This document shows positions 1-10,208 of a stretch of 64,000 nt of DNA, piece by piece (position 1 is the stretch's first letter; the number at the start of each line of letters is the position of its first letter). Source of the DNA: Phytophthora quininea (Eukaryota > Oomycota > Peronosporomycetes > Peronosporales > Peronosporaceae); assembly GCA_011947345.1 (NCBI GenBank), contig JAAVTG010001008.1, positions 434,001-498,000 of the forward strand, in the 5' to 3' direction. The notes below the pieces were generated by a model. The model was given only the letters and a program-made list of their open reading frames with translations, made no database searches and had not been told where the DNA came from. The translations under genes and the position numbers were made by a program.

Positions 1-528
1 TTGCACTTGAGTTGACGAATCCTCCTGCCAGGTCTCCCACGACGTGAACGGAGGGTCGTAGCGCTGCAGCTCGTTCTCCAGCGCCTTGTTCTGGTCTTTC
101 AGGCGCTGTAAATCTCTCTCCGACCGCTCGCCAGTAATCTGCGCAGATTCTAATTCGTCGTGCAGCGCGTCCACTTCCTCCCGTGCAGAGCGTAACTGGT
201 CCAGCAGTGCGTTGCCGGCATTGGCAGCCAGTCGGAGATTGTCCTGCTCCCCGGCGAGTTCGACCAAAGTCCTGGCCAGCTTCTGCTCCAGCAGTTTCTC
301 TCTAGTGGAAGCTTCTTCGGCCTCGGGGTTGTTGCTGTGCTGGTGTTTAGCAGTGCTGGGTCCTGCGTGAGCGGCGCCTGCTTCGGTGGACTGGCCGAGA
401 CTGTGAATGTCATCGACCAACAAGTCGACGATCAGTTGTCGGACGTGGTCCAGCAGCTCCGCGTTCGCGTCTTCGGTCAGTCGCGTGGGAGAGCCTGTCG
501 CCCACTGGTTGGGACTCGTGCAGGCCAT
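1..528 (-). CDS. Coiled-coil protein with CC1-box-like segment, 5' part
   Basis: The frame is open from an ATG at 528 down to base 1, giving 176 residues, and it runs off the window, so the C-terminus is unseen. The first 75 residues are mostly polar. From about residue 76 the protein is a charged heptad-type coiled coil (KLLEQKLARTLVELAGEQ and onwards). A segment at about residues 100-112, AANAGNALLDQL, matches the AAxxG pattern of the CC1 box, with which BICD/HAP1/Spindly-type adaptors bind dynein light intermediate chain. This similarity is by eye and the family is an inference. It is divergent from the next gene, with a 328-bp shared upstream region. Confidence 0.6.
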   Translation of the reverse strand, partial: MACTSPNQWATGSPTRLTEDANAELLDHVRQLIVDLLVDDIHSLGQSTEAGAAHAGPSTAKHQHSNNPEAEEASTREKLLEQKLARTLVELAGEQDNLRLAANAGNALLDQLRSAREEVDALHDELESAQITGERSERDLQRLKDQNKALENELQRYDPPFTSWETWQEDSSTQVQ

Positions 529-856
529 TGCTCTTAGACGGGTGCTTGTCGAATGCATCAAGCACCGGCAACTAAGACGGTGGTGATGTGGGACCGTGTT
601 CTTCTTCCGTGGCGTGTGAAACGGTGTTTAGCAGAGACCATGCATGGTACGCAGTGCGAACTTAATGCGGCAACATCTTGGAGATCGACAATGGAGCTCT
701 ATCTCTTCCGGCTCTAAAAATGGCGGTGCTGGCAAGGATGGGCCTTGTCTATTGTCTGCTTGGGGGCGTTCAGTCTGCCGTGCCATTGCGACTTGAAGCG
801 ATTGTGAGAACGTGGCAAGGCCCGCGTGACTTGTTGAAGCTGCAGCTGTAGACGAA
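529..856. promoter_or_regulatory. Divergent intergenic region
   Basis: These 328 bases separate the ATG at 528 (minus) from the ATG at 857 (plus) and should hold both promoters. An ATG-led frame at about 719-847 exists but ends in a stop and shows no recognisable protein. No specific core promoter element was assigned. Confidence 0.4.
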
Positions 857-1611
857 ATGGCTCATTTGAGTACGTTCTGCTTGGGTAGTCATGTCTGGAA
901 TAGTCCGTTTCATTGCTCTTTGAATTGCTGCAGGCGAACGACATGGCGAGGCGACACGCAGACGTGAAGAATTGCTGCGGGAACGAGTGCAGGTGCTGGC
1001 TCTTCGAACGGGATACCCGGAAGTGGTCCATCGCTCAATGCCGACGACGTCTGCGGTCACTGCGACGGTCAATGCGGTCATCAACGACCAGCTCGAGACT
1101 ACCAGAAGCAGCACAGGAGCACATGAATCGTCGTACACAACCCCTCAGCGACGCACCCCAGAGGAAATGGCCGAATTCGTACGTGCTGTATTGCTGCTGT
1201 GTCAACTGCCACAGTCCTAGATCTGATCTCGGCCGTTGTTTTCAGAGCCGTCAGTGCGAGCAACGCGTTTTGCAGATTCGCGAGAAAGAGATCCAAGCTC
1301 GACGACAGACGCTAGCTATTGAACAGGAGCGCAAGGCTCGCAATCAACTCGCAGGGGAGGCAGCTCCAGCCCAAGCCGCTCGGAGACTTCGCGAACGACG
1401 AGAGAAGCAACGTCGAACAGCTGAAGCTGCGTTGGAAGCTTTAGTGGATCAACAGGAGTCTTCTCTTGAGGCGATGAACATCGCTCGTATGCTGTCGCCA
1501 CGTTTTCAGGAACGCGTGCCGTTCGCTCCGTCGGTGGTGAAGAATTCGTTCGAAGACGAGCGAGTCAAGTACCTGCTCTCAGCGACCCGAGTGGGTTCCT
1601 ACTACCACTAA
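857..1611 (+). CDS. Uncharacterised coiled-coil protein, three exons
   Basis: The model is 857-869, 934-1178 and 1246-1611, giving 207 residues. Both introns are GT-AG (64 and 67 bp). The first exon codes only MAHL plus one base, and joining it to the second gives the continuous start MAHLSERHGEATRRREELL. The middle is rich in Arg, Glu and Gln and helical (residues about 85-165). The C-terminus, PRFQERVPFAPSVV then KYLLSATRVGSYYH, is not coiled coil. I do not recognise the family. A longer unspliced frame through the introns exists, but the spliced product avoids low-complexity intron translation. The short first exon is the least certain part. Confidence 0.6.
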
Positions 1612-1641
1612 ACTCTGATGAATAAATTGCATTTAAAACAG

Positions 1642-1779
1642 TCTCGCTAAAACATTGCCGTACTTGGTGTGCATTGTGTGACGTCGGTGCTTGTCAGAAT
1701 GGGCCACGCAGACTGCGTTTGTTTCTCGCTAGAGCATTGCCGTACTTGGTGTGCATCGTATGACGTCGGTGCTTGTCAG
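1642..1779. repeat. Pair of about 56-bp direct repeats
   Basis: Copies at about 1642-1697 and 1724-1779 share the core GCCGTACTTGGTGTGCAT and the tail TGACGTCGGTGCTTGTCAG, with a few substitutions. They lie between convergent genes, and the second copy lies within the 3' coding end of the minus-strand gene. This looks like a local tandem duplication with an 82-bp period. Confidence 0.75.
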
Positions 1780-2643
1780 TAGCAGGCTCGCGAGGCTCAA
1801 TCTTGCGAGGATAGTAGTCCAACTCGGCTTGAGTGGAGAATCGACTCGCCATGTACAACTTATACTGCTCGTTGTCGGTACCTGCTGACAGTTCTCTCTG
1901 GGACTTTGGCGACCTTGTTGTTCCCATTTTTCAGCGAGCACGTGAATTTTGCTCGTCGCTGGGGCCTTGCGATGGTGGTCGAGTTGCTGCGCATACTTCC
2001 TAGTCATTTTCTGCGTGACGTGAAGCAATCGAACCTGCAATTGATTTTCTTGTTGTCGCAGCTCAATTCGCTCCAGCTCTGCGGGACTGGGCTCGCGCTT
2101 CATCGGCACGGACACCGGTGCTTCAGCTTTCGCGACACGATCGGAGCTTAGAACCAAACCCAACGTGTCCTGGGCAGCTGAAGTTAGTGCCTTCAAGTCG
2201 TTGACTTGTCGATGGATCGCACGCGAAAGCTCTGGCGCAGAAATGGATGCACTTAAGCAGCGGTCGTCGAGATCGGAGGTGCGAACGAGCTTTCCTGCGA
2301 TCAACCGACGCTGTACTGGAGTGCCGTGAACGAAATATTGTTTCTGCCTTCCACCTTGGTTGCCGAGTGGCGGTGGGTCTCGTGGCAATCCTAACGTATT
2401 GAGGTCGGTCACACGCGGCGGCAAAGTCTTTTGAGATCGATGCGGCTCCGTCCTGTTGGCTTTCGCGAGTTGAATCATTTCTTGTTTCACTTTGGCGGGC
2501 ATGCTTCGATCTTGCCATCCTTCAGGCGGGCAGCGAGCTAGCAGGTCCAACGTCGACAAGCCCATCGGCTGATGGTTCACTAACATCTCGAAGTTGATTT
2601 CGCTGCTCGCAGCATCTCGGTTGTTGCTCGTTCTTGGAGTCAT
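1694..2643 (-). CDS. Uncharacterised protein with one apparent -1 frameshift
   Basis: The ATG at 2643 is the first in a frame that is open further upstream to a TAG near 2730, which could also be an AG splice acceptor of an earlier exon. The protein has a Pro-rich N-terminal half and a Gln/Glu-rich helix (about residues 205-245). At the A5 run (T5 on plus) at 1927-1931 the frame changes. Continuing in the -1 frame gives a more ordered tail, KLYMASRFSTQAELDYYPRK, and a stop at 1694. Staying in frame gives a Ser/Thr-rich tail ending at 1729. I favour a missing base. No family recognised. The gene faces the 857-1611 gene tail to tail. Confidence 0.5.
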
Positions 2644-2928
2644 GTCGTCCAAACAATTGCGGCCTTGACGCAAGAAATTCGTGAAGAACTGAAGCCCCAA
2701 GTTGATTGTCGAGACACGAGGCTGTCGCTATATAAAGAGGAACTTAGTCTTCAAGTCTTTGCGAGATCAGATCATCTTGACGTGCACGACGGAACCAGGT
2801 CGTGATGGTTCCTCATTCCTCATGATCAAACACTGGTTTTGGATTTCACGTTAGGGGATGTCAGCACAATCGAAATTGCAACACTCCGCTCAGCCCACAG
2901 CAACTGCTCAAGAACAGCTTTCGTCGCC

Positions 2929-4197
2929 ATGATTCGACCGGTGACCGACCGTCAAATGCAACATGCGCAGCAACCGCAGCTCCAATCACCACGGAAGCCT
3001 CGCATTAACGTCATGCTGCAGTCGCCATCGACCCCGCCCAAGTCCCCAATCAAGAAGCACTTCCAGAACGCTTTCGCATTGGAGATTTCTTCTGTCAATG
3101 CTACTGCTGCTTCCAGCGTCCACGCTTCAGAGGATTCGACTCCTCGCCACGGCCCGTTAAATGCCAAATTACGTGCGTCGGTTCTGCAGTCGGTGCTTCA
3201 CTTGCTGGACCAAGACGCCAACGCTCTGACAGTTGCGGAGAAGGTTCTCCAAGCAGCAGCAGCGCTGCCACTTGCCGAGCCAAGTGTCCAACGAGCGTGC
3301 TTGCAAGCTCTACGCGAGCTTGGAGGACCCAACTCGGTTGAACTGACCACTTCCCCAATGCCGCCATCGTTCGTCTACGACTCCAGCTCGCCTTCCAACA
3401 CCAAGTGGAACGTTGAAAACGCGACGTTCCCGATGTCGAGTCCACGCAAAATGTTTAAGGCTGCGCAAGGGACCAAGTCGCTTCACCACTGCAAGGAGTT
3501 CCTACTCGCTTGCGCCAACGAAATCCACGAGCTCGAAGATGACCACTCGGCTCGCTTCGACTATGCTGAAGACACTGCGTCGTCGTCCAACTTGAGCATG
3601 TTCCAGTCCTCGAAGATGCAGGCGCAACCCAAGTGCAAACACTGCGGCGTCGAGTTCGACTACGCGTCGACCGTTCCCGACTGCACCTCGATCGAAAGTG
3701 ACGACGACAGCAGTGACAGCAGCGACACCTGCGCCGACCAAGGCTCCCAGTTTTCGGAAGTTCTGCACCGTGCCGAGTACATGAGCGACGTGGACGATGC
3801 CAGCGACGATGGATTGGAGACTCCACGACTGATGCTGGTGCGGGACCGTACGCTCTGTCGACAGGTACTACGAGCTCTGCACGAGTTCGTTCAAGCTCAG
3901 AGTCAACGGCAACTCCGTCGATCGAGTGCGCCGAACCTCGCGATGAAATACCATGTCTTCCAGGCCCTCAAGCTGCAGGCCAGTCTCACCCGCAAGCGAA
4001 ATGCATTCCATCGTCTCAAATCGGGACTTCGGTCGAGTCGCCAACAACTTTCGGCGAATATGATAGTCAAGCCCAAGAAATTGGCCAAGGCCTACGACAT
4101 GGCGTTCCAGAAACTGGTGCTTCGCCACTCGGACATTCTGCTGCTGATCCTGGCATTGGCATTCCTTGCCAACCTGCCAGCTCAGTACATCGTGTAA
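2929..4197 (+). CDS. Uncharacterised protein with probable C-terminal membrane anchor
   Basis: This is a single exon of 422 residues from the first ATG in the frame; the frame is open about 30 codons upstream without ATG. Residues 1-60 are Pro/Ser-rich. A CKHCG motif sits near residue 243 with no obvious partner pair. An acidic Ser/Asp stretch follows (about 255-300), then a basic Arg/Lys/Gln-rich helical part. The last 20 residues are hydrophobic (DILLLILALAFLANLPAQYI) and end almost at the stop, as in tail-anchored proteins. Topology is inferred from hydropathy only. No family recognised. It is divergent from the 1694-2643 gene across about 285 bp. Confidence 0.65.
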   Translation: MIRPVTDRQMQHAQQPQLQSPRKPRINVMLQSPSTPPKSPIKKHFQNAFALEISSVNATAASSVHASEDSTPRHGPLNAKLRASVLQSVLHLLDQDANALTVAEKVLQAAAALPLAEPSVQRACLQALRELGGPNSVELTTSPMPPSFVYDSSSPSNTKWNVENATFPMSSPRKMFKAAQGTKSLHHCKEFLLACANEIHELEDDHSARFDYAEDTASSSNLSMFQSSKMQAQPKCKHCGVEFDYASTVPDCTSIESDDDSSDSSDTCADQGSQFSEVLHRAEYMSDVDDASDDGLETPRLMLVRDRTLCRQVLRALHEFVQAQSQRQLRRSSAPNLAMKYHVFQALKLQASLTRKRNAFHRLKSGLRSSRQQLSANMIVKPKKLAKAYDMAFQKLVLRHSDILLLILALAFLANLPAQYIV

Positions 4198-4462
4198 GAA
4201 GCAAAAGAACAAGTCGCTAATTAATAAATTCCCACTGCATGAAGACCGATGGCAAACTGAGGAATCGATGACGTTGGAGGTCTCAACATAAATTACAATG
4301 GCGGCGTTAATCACTCAGGTTTGGCAGCGCATATAGCAGACCGAGATTCCTTCGCCTGGTCTGTAGCAAGTCCGTCGACCGCTGTGACCCCACTAGCAGC
4401 TCTGCGGCTCGCTCACTTGTTCTCCTTTCACTCCACTTCTAAAACTCATTGAGTCGTTGGCT

Positions 4463-5425
4463 TTACGAAATCCCCGACGAACGAAGGAGACCTCCACTTC
4501 GTCCAGCCAGGAACGTGCCGCTGGGCACCACAAAGTCCGTAAATCGGCCAAAGCCGGCACCCTGGGCCGCCAGCGCCACGTGCAGACACCGCAGCCAGTC
4601 TTTCATTTCGTTCTCCGTGTAGGCGCTAAACAGCACGCGGCGGTTCTTGCCGCGGATCGCAAAGCGCCACATGGTGGCCTGGGAGCCGTCAAACACCGAG
4701 TCGCGGGGCATGATCTCGATGCTCTTGCCGTTGCACTTGGACAGGTCGATCTCGCCGCGCTTGCGGCCGTTCTCCTCTCGGTAGAAGGTCATCTTGGAGC
4801 TCGTGAGCACCACGAAGCGCACTTTCCACCCACCGGAGCGAAGGCTGAAGCCCTGCTTGAACAGCAGCCCGGACTTGATGACTCCGCCACGCGGCACGTT
4901 GGCCGCGCCCACCATGACGCTCTCCCTGGACAGCGTGAAGCCGTCCTCGTCCACAATGAGCGTACGCGGCAGTTTTGTCGGGTCGCAAATGATCGTGTCA
5001 ATGTCATTGTCGTCGTCCTCGCTCTCCATGCGCTCCAACAGCGGGATTGGGCCGGACGCAGGCATGGCCATGACGGCTAGCGAGCTCTCGGCGCGGTTCA
5101 GTCGGTTGGCGTTTTCCTTCTCCTCGTCCTCATTGACCGTCGAGACTGCTCGACTCTCCCTATTGAATTGCACGGGCGGGGACGGCAGTCCGGCGTCGGA
5201 ACTGGCCTCGCTGCTCTGGTACCAGTCGTCCGAGCTGTCGGACGCGCGCGTGGCCCCCATGGGGAAGCGCTCTGGGTCTTCGCTATTGCGCGCGATGGCC
5301 TGCAGCAGCTGCTGCTTGTACACGGCGTTCTGGTGCTGCTGCTGCGAGACGCGCAGCATGCGCGACGGTCTGTAGGTCAGCAGACTGGGGCGCGGCAGGA
5401 GCTCGTCGGCCTGCGGGTCCATCAT
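4463..5425 (-). CDS. PH-domain protein
   Basis: About 320 residues. The N-terminal half is disordered and Ser/Asp-rich. A pleckstrin homology domain occupies about residues 180-285: it opens GVIKSGLLFKQGFSLRSGGW, continues WKVRFVVLTSSKMTFYRE and closes with the helix ENEMKDWLRCLHVAL carrying the conserved tryptophan. Such domains bind phosphoinositides or partners at membranes; ligand specificity cannot be read here. The frame is open about 43 codons upstream of the chosen ATG, to a TAG near 5554 that could be a splice acceptor, so the true start may lie further upstream. Confidence 0.75.
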   Translation of the reverse strand: MMDPQADELLPRPSLLTYRPSRMLRVSQQQHQNAVYKQQLLQAIARNSEDPERFPMGATRASDSSDDWYQSSEASSDAGLPSPPVQFNRESRAVSTVNEDEEKENANRLNRAESSLAVMAMPASGPIPLLERMESEDDDNDIDTIICDPTKLPRTLIVDEDGFTLSRESVMVGAANVPRGGVIKSGLLFKQGFSLRSGGWKVRFVVLTSSKMTFYREENGRKRGEIDLSKCNGKSIEIMPRDSVFDGSQATMWRFAIRGKNRRVLFSAYTENEMKDWLRCLHVALAAQGAGFGRFTDFVVPSGTFLAGRSGGLLRSSGIS

Positions 5426-5554
5426 GGCCGGCACCTCGGCGTCGTAGCTGTCGTAGTAGGCGTCCTCTTTCCAGCTGGGCAGAGCGGGGGCTCCAGTACC
5501 GCGCGCGGAGCGGCGGTGGGCGTCGACGGATGTCTCGGCGCCATAGTTGGGCTA

Positions 5555-6493
5555 GTGCTGCACTGGAGCGCCGGCGCTGATCTCCTGGCGGCGTCCGAAG
5601 CCACAACGCGGTGGGGGTCGTGATAGGGTTGGAACTGACTATTTCCTGTGAGAAATGTTACTTGGAGAAAATTAGCCGTACCTGTGTCGGTTTGATGGCA
5701 TCATTTCAATGGATTTTGACCTTGGAAATTTGATGGGTCGGATTTTAGCAGCTGTGCGGGAGCGGGTCCAACAGTGGGACATGGCGATAAAAGGGGCGAC
5801 GATCTCATGGCAGTCTTTGCTACAGACGAATTGCAGTGGAACGGCCATCCGCCAGCTTGACTGGGGCGGGACACTCGCCGTCTTGTGTCCGTACGACCTG
5901 CCTGCTGGGCGAGAAGTGACCCCTCCGCTCATGGCTCGGGCGGCGTCGGAAATGCCATTTGCTGCCCCATTCCGCAGGTCGCACGTGACGAATTCAACGA
6001 AAATCAATCTACTCGCAGCCGACAATCCGGGAGGAGAATTAAATGCCGATCACTCGCCGGCCACGAATATCTCCGTTATTGATGAGCCAGGATTCTCTCT
6101 CGCAAGGTGAGACCAAACACTTTTTGGTGGCGCTGTGGCCGTCCGAAACGGCGGCTGGTAGAGGTGGCCAAAAGCGAAGCAAGGAAGCCAAACAGAGCGG
6201 CCAAGCAGAACTCCTCAACGTTTCCTGCGTCACCAAGAAAACGTATCAAACGCGTTTGCTTCCTGTCGGATCGAGACGCGCTTTTGTCCCGTCGAGAGCC
6301 TCCATAGAGTGCGTGTGTGCCTCGAAACTGCGGCACTCGCCCACATGGTCCCTCCTTTCAGCCACGAACTTCTGTTGCCCTTTCGTCGTTGTGTCTCGTC
6401 GCGTGTTTTTAGGGACGAATTAGTTTCAGCCAATCATACGAGACCTGCTGAAACGCATGACAATCCCATCCAAGCGACCATCGCCGCGGACGG
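5555..6493. other. Long intergenic region without a convincing gene
   Basis: About 940 bases upstream of two divergent genes. Short frames exist on both strands, but none has composition or motifs of a real protein. It probably holds both promoters and possibly an unspliced 5' exon of the PH gene. Confidence 0.4.
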
Positions 6494-7554
6494 ATGGAGG
6501 TGAGCTTCAAGAAGAAGGCCAAGCGCGCGTCTGCAGCCAAGAAGCGGTCGCGTCGGCCTCTGCAGGACGAAGAGGAAGCGAACGGTGCCAAAGATGCCGA
6601 GGAGACGCCGCTAGAAGACGAAGTACAGCGCTCGATCGAGGAGGTCCGGGAAGACCAGCGACTACGGGCGCATCTGCTACGCGAAGAGCTGCGCAGCCAC
6701 AAGCCAGAGGCGGACAAGCCGCAGGATAAGAAGAGCAAGACCTCAGCAGACGTTGAAGCCAAGCAGTACGGACTGCACGACCCCAAGAAGGACGGGTCGG
6801 CCAACCAGAAGCTGCTGACGCTGCTGGACGGCCAGTTCACGGGCCAGAGCGCCACGACAGACAAGGACCAGCACGAGGAGCTGATGAACCAGTTCATCGA
6901 AGAGCGGCTGCAGAAGAAGCGGAGAACGGGCGGAAACGAGGCCGGGGAGGAAGAGTCCAAGAGTGCCGAGGACAAACTGTTTGAGCTGCCGGAGCACTTG
7001 AAGCCGGACGTGCCGAGAGCCCCTCTGCGTTTGAGGAGGCCAGTGAGAGCGGCGGCATGCTCATGGGCAGTGCAGGCATCGCAGAGGTGGAGCTGCCGTC
7101 GTCGTATGCAGAGATGACCCAGCGAGCCACGAAGTTGGCGCTGGAGAAGAACAAGACGGGACCTGGCAAGCGAGACGCTGTCGGGGTCTTGCCAACTCGG
7201 CTCTGCCTGCCAACTTCAGCGCGGACTTCAATCGCCATCGCAGCGACTACGTTGCCAACCTCAAGGCGATGAATAAAGGTATGATGATATGAGGTGTCCA
7301 CTGTCAAGATCCAGCGAGCTGTGGGTGCAGCGGTCACTAACTCGTTCTTCTTCAACGTTTTTCTTATCCTGCAGAAGAGCAACGTGAGCGCGGCTTTCAT
7401 AAAGGTATGTGTGGACAGCGATGGCAGTTAGCTTTATGAGCTGACAGACACTGATTGTTTGCGGTTGTGCTGCGCAGTCGGAAAGAATCAAGCAAGCGAC
7501 GATCGTGCTGTCGATCGCTTCCGCAAGTCCGAGAGCCGCAAACATCGACGATAG
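6494..7554 (+). CDS. C9orf78/TLS1 (HCA59) homologue
   Basis: Three exons: 6494-7278, 7375-7404 and 7478-7554, with GT-AG introns. The assignment rests on landmarks shared with human C9orf78 and fission yeast Tls1, spliceosome-linked proteins: KSAEDKLFELPEHLKPDV (human AEDCLYELPENI), then GIAEVEL (IPEVDL), SALPANFSADFNRHRSDY, and a basic C-terminus DRFRKSESRKHRR (human EKFKKMNRRY). Coding needs two -1 shifts, near 7013 and near 7185; each restores the homologous frame at once. The 30-bp middle exon is supported by frame continuity (KAMNKEEQRERGFHK). Likely intact in the organism, with two base-calling errors. Confidence 0.75.
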
Positions 7555-7710
7555 AGGTAGCAGGTGGCTGTCTAACGTGGTTTAATCCGAGTCGTACACC
7601 GGAACGACAAGCCTGGTTGTCCATCGCCATTTTGGATACTTTTGTGTGGAACTGCCAGAGGACTCACTTCCGATTTCGAAGTGGACATCGCAGCACCACC
7701 AGACAAAAGG

Positions 7711-8926
7711 ATGCCAGGTACTGAGAGTGACGCGTCTCCAGTTGAGAGGACTGAAGGCGAAGACACGGGGCCTACGCGTAGTCAACGTCATGGGGTGAAG
7801 AAGCGCAAAGCCACCTACATCGTGATGAAGGTGGGCTGACGAAGATGTTGACATGCGCAATCGAGATGGCTAACGTGTGTTTGCTGTGCAGGAAGAGAAG
7901 GCTCACTTGAACGAAGAAATCAAAGAACTCGAATCTTGTCTAACAGAGCTCAAAGAGACGGTCGGATTGGCTGGGGCCCGCACAGTCGAGAAAGTCGCTG
8001 CGGGCAATGCAGTTTTAAGTAGCGTGCTGCGTGAGCAACAACTGGTCGTCGCCAACGTCCAGGCAGGACTTGCAACGTCTCTGGTAGGTTTGCTTGATGT
8101 GTTTTCTTCCATTGCCGTCCTCATATCCCCCTTGCTGCTTCACTTAGCGGAGTCCAGAGTCTAGTCCTTTATACTCATACGTCCATCTCGGTACGAGCCA
8201 CGTATCGCGTCGAGCAACGCTCAAGTCGATCCGAGACTTGAAAATGCAGAACGGCAAGGAATACCTCGAGATTCGAGGTCGCCACTTGGATCTGTTCGAA
8301 CCGTTCTCGTCAAAAGATCAATTCGTGGACGACCAGGGCCATCTGTGCTGCTGCTTCTTCGACGTGACTCAATTCCCGGGCGTACGATCTGTACCAAAAG
8401 CTTTCGAAGCAGCCAGACTTCACTTCCGCAACGAGGAGATTTCAATCTCGGAGCGACTGGGCTGCATCACTGTCCGAGACGACTACGAGGTGGCTGAAGG
8501 GGAGAGTTCGTAAATGTCCGCTTGTCTTCTCCGGACGAGAGCGGCGTCAAAACCGAGTCCAACCACGCCTCGTTCTGCCAACTGGTCGATGCAGAACAGG
8601 ACGACAACGACGCGCCGTTTGGCATCTTGGTGCGAGACAACGTGGATGTGGACGACTTGTACCCGTACCGTGTTGACGAGTACGTGCGTAAAGACTATCG
8701 AGGCGCGATCCTGCTGACAACCATCGCCCGGAAGAATGAACATCAGCAAGACGAGGTGATGGTGGTCATGCGTCGTGCCGCCTACGTGAAGATCCACCGT
8801 CCGCCATGGACTCTACCTGCAGGCTCTCAGCAAGGCATCGTCCAAGGCATTAATGCGTGGTGGGATCTCATGCTCGACACCATGTGGAGCGTATTGTACG
8901 CAAACCACTTCAACTTGACTAGCTAA
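7711..8926 (+). CDS. M96-like family protein, copy 1
   Basis: Exons 7711-7830, 7892-8083 and 8160-8926. The frame is also open from an upstream ATG at 7642. Exon 1 ends in a basic cluster (KKRKATYIVMK). Exon 2 (192 nt) continues as a leucine-rich coiled coil, together resembling a bZIP region. Exon 3 codes the globular domain with family landmarks LCCCFFDVTQFPGV, ISISERLGCITVRDDY, VMRRAAYVKIHRP. A -1 shift in the G4 run at 8499-8502 brings a premature TAA; the next frame continues collinearly with copy 2. The family resembles proteins labelled M96 mating-specific in Phytophthora; that name is from memory and unverified. Confidence 0.6.
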
Positions 8927-9048
8927 AAAAGTATCCATGTGTTTGAATACCACCTCTTCTTACTGACATCTATCGATACTGACGTCGTTCCGACCCATCT
9001 GCTGACTCTATCAACAAGTGCCTTGACACGTGGGCGGCAGTCGATCCG

Positions 9049-10116
9049 ATGAGCTGGCTGTGGGGCAACGAGACCACCGAGCAGGCGCAGTTCGTGGTGA
9101 GCGCACTGCAGGGCGAGCTGGACGAGCGCGAGACGAAGATCAAGGCGCTGGAGGCGGCGCTGCGACGCGAGCAGCAGGACATGACGACGCTGCTGCAGGA
9201 CGAGGTGAAAGAGCTGGAGGCGCGACGCAAAGCCATCGCCCAAGAGCTGGCGGGGGTGGACGCGCTCATCAAGGAAAAACAGAGACTCATCCAACGCAGC
9301 AAGAACGACGGCAAGAAGAAGAAAAAGAGCAAGAAGAAAGAGGACAAGACGCCAGTGACGTCCCCGAGAGCTGCAGAGAGCGAGGAGAAGAAACAGCCTG
9401 CTGCTGCTACGTCACCTAAAGCCAAGAAGAAACAACAGAAGAAAAGACAGAGAGGTGAGAGAGGAGGAGGAAGAAGTGGGAAGTATCGATTCTTACAAGT
9501 TGCTATTGCTATTTGGTGCAGTACGACGAATGGGACCAAGACGGAGGGGTCCAAGAAGGAGCTGCCGATGGATAAGAACCTGAAGATGGTCGCCAAGGAA
9601 GAGCCCAATGTCGCCTTCATCATCCAGCGCAGCAATGTACGTACATACCCATCCGTTGACTACGTAGCTGTGCTGAGGGAATTGCTTTGTTGCTTGGAAG
9701 AACTCGAATACGGTGGTGTATGCTGGAAAAAGTCGTCAGATGGCAAGTCGCTGGACGCGGCGAGCCCGATCCAGGTGTACTGGATCATGTATGAGAAGGA
9801 CGGCAACCCTCGCGAGGACCTCAACATGATTGAGCGCAACACGGCGTACGGGGTGACCTCGAAGCCGTCGGATGTGGCAGGAGAGCACCTCGCCACCATT
9901 GCGTCCTTGCGTGATCGCGATTGCGTGCTTCGTCTAGACGAACACGGCAACGTGCTGGCGTTGACGACCATCAATGGCAAGAAGGGCATGGTACTGCGAC
10001 GTGTGTTCGTGCAAATGACCACGAGTTGGGGCATCCCAACGGTGGACTACGTCGACATCTTTGGCGTGGACCCAACCACTTTTGAGCCCGTGTACGAGAA
10101 GAAGAAGAACAAATAA
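9049..10116 (+). CDS. Coiled-coil plus DUF4833-type domain protein
   Basis: The unbroken frame of 355 residues starts MSWLWGNETTEQ, followed by a coiled coil (about 15-85) and a Lys-rich low-complexity linker (about 85-135). The C-terminal part has IQVYWIMYEKDG, NMIERNTAYGV and a conserved-looking end that I associate with DUF4833, a family of unknown function. Two segments translate poorly and look like introns: about 9452-9521 (GTGAGA...GCAG) and about 9637-9703 (GTACGT...AG). After the second, the frame NSNTVVYAGK fits only if one A is missing in the A5 run at 9727-9731. Exact splicing is unresolved. Confidence 0.55.
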   Translation: MSWLWGNETTEQAQFVVSALQGELDERETKIKALEAALRREQQDMTTLLQDEVKELEARRKAIAQELAGVDALIKEKQRLIQRSKNDGKKKKKSKKKEDKTPVTSPRAAESEEKKQPAAATSPKAKKKQQKKRQRGERGGGRSGKYRFLQVAIAIWCSTTNGTKTEGSKKELPMDKNLKMVAKEEPNVAFIIQRSNVRTYPSVDYVAVLRELLCCLEELEYGGVCWKKSSDGKSLDAASPIQVYWIMYEKDGNPREDLNMIERNTAYGVTSKPSDVAGEHLATIASLRDRDCVLRLDEHGNVLALTTINGKKGMVLRRVFVQMTTSWGIPTVDYVDIFGVDPTTFEPVYEKKKNK

Positions 10117-10208
10117 CTAGACAAGGCGAGAGAGCCGACCGGTCCAAATGGGCCGCGTACGTGTGAGAATGCAGTGCTTTCGTTTTTGGTCGTTGTGTTC
10201 GCTGCTGA

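Noticed and set aside
86..537. Three overlapping short ORFs at the left edge
   Set aside because: They are shadows of the minus-strand coiled-coil gene, which is open to base 1 and has far better composition.
5672..6433. Several 60-130 residue ORFs on both strands
   Set aside because: They overlap one another, have random-looking composition and carry no motif.
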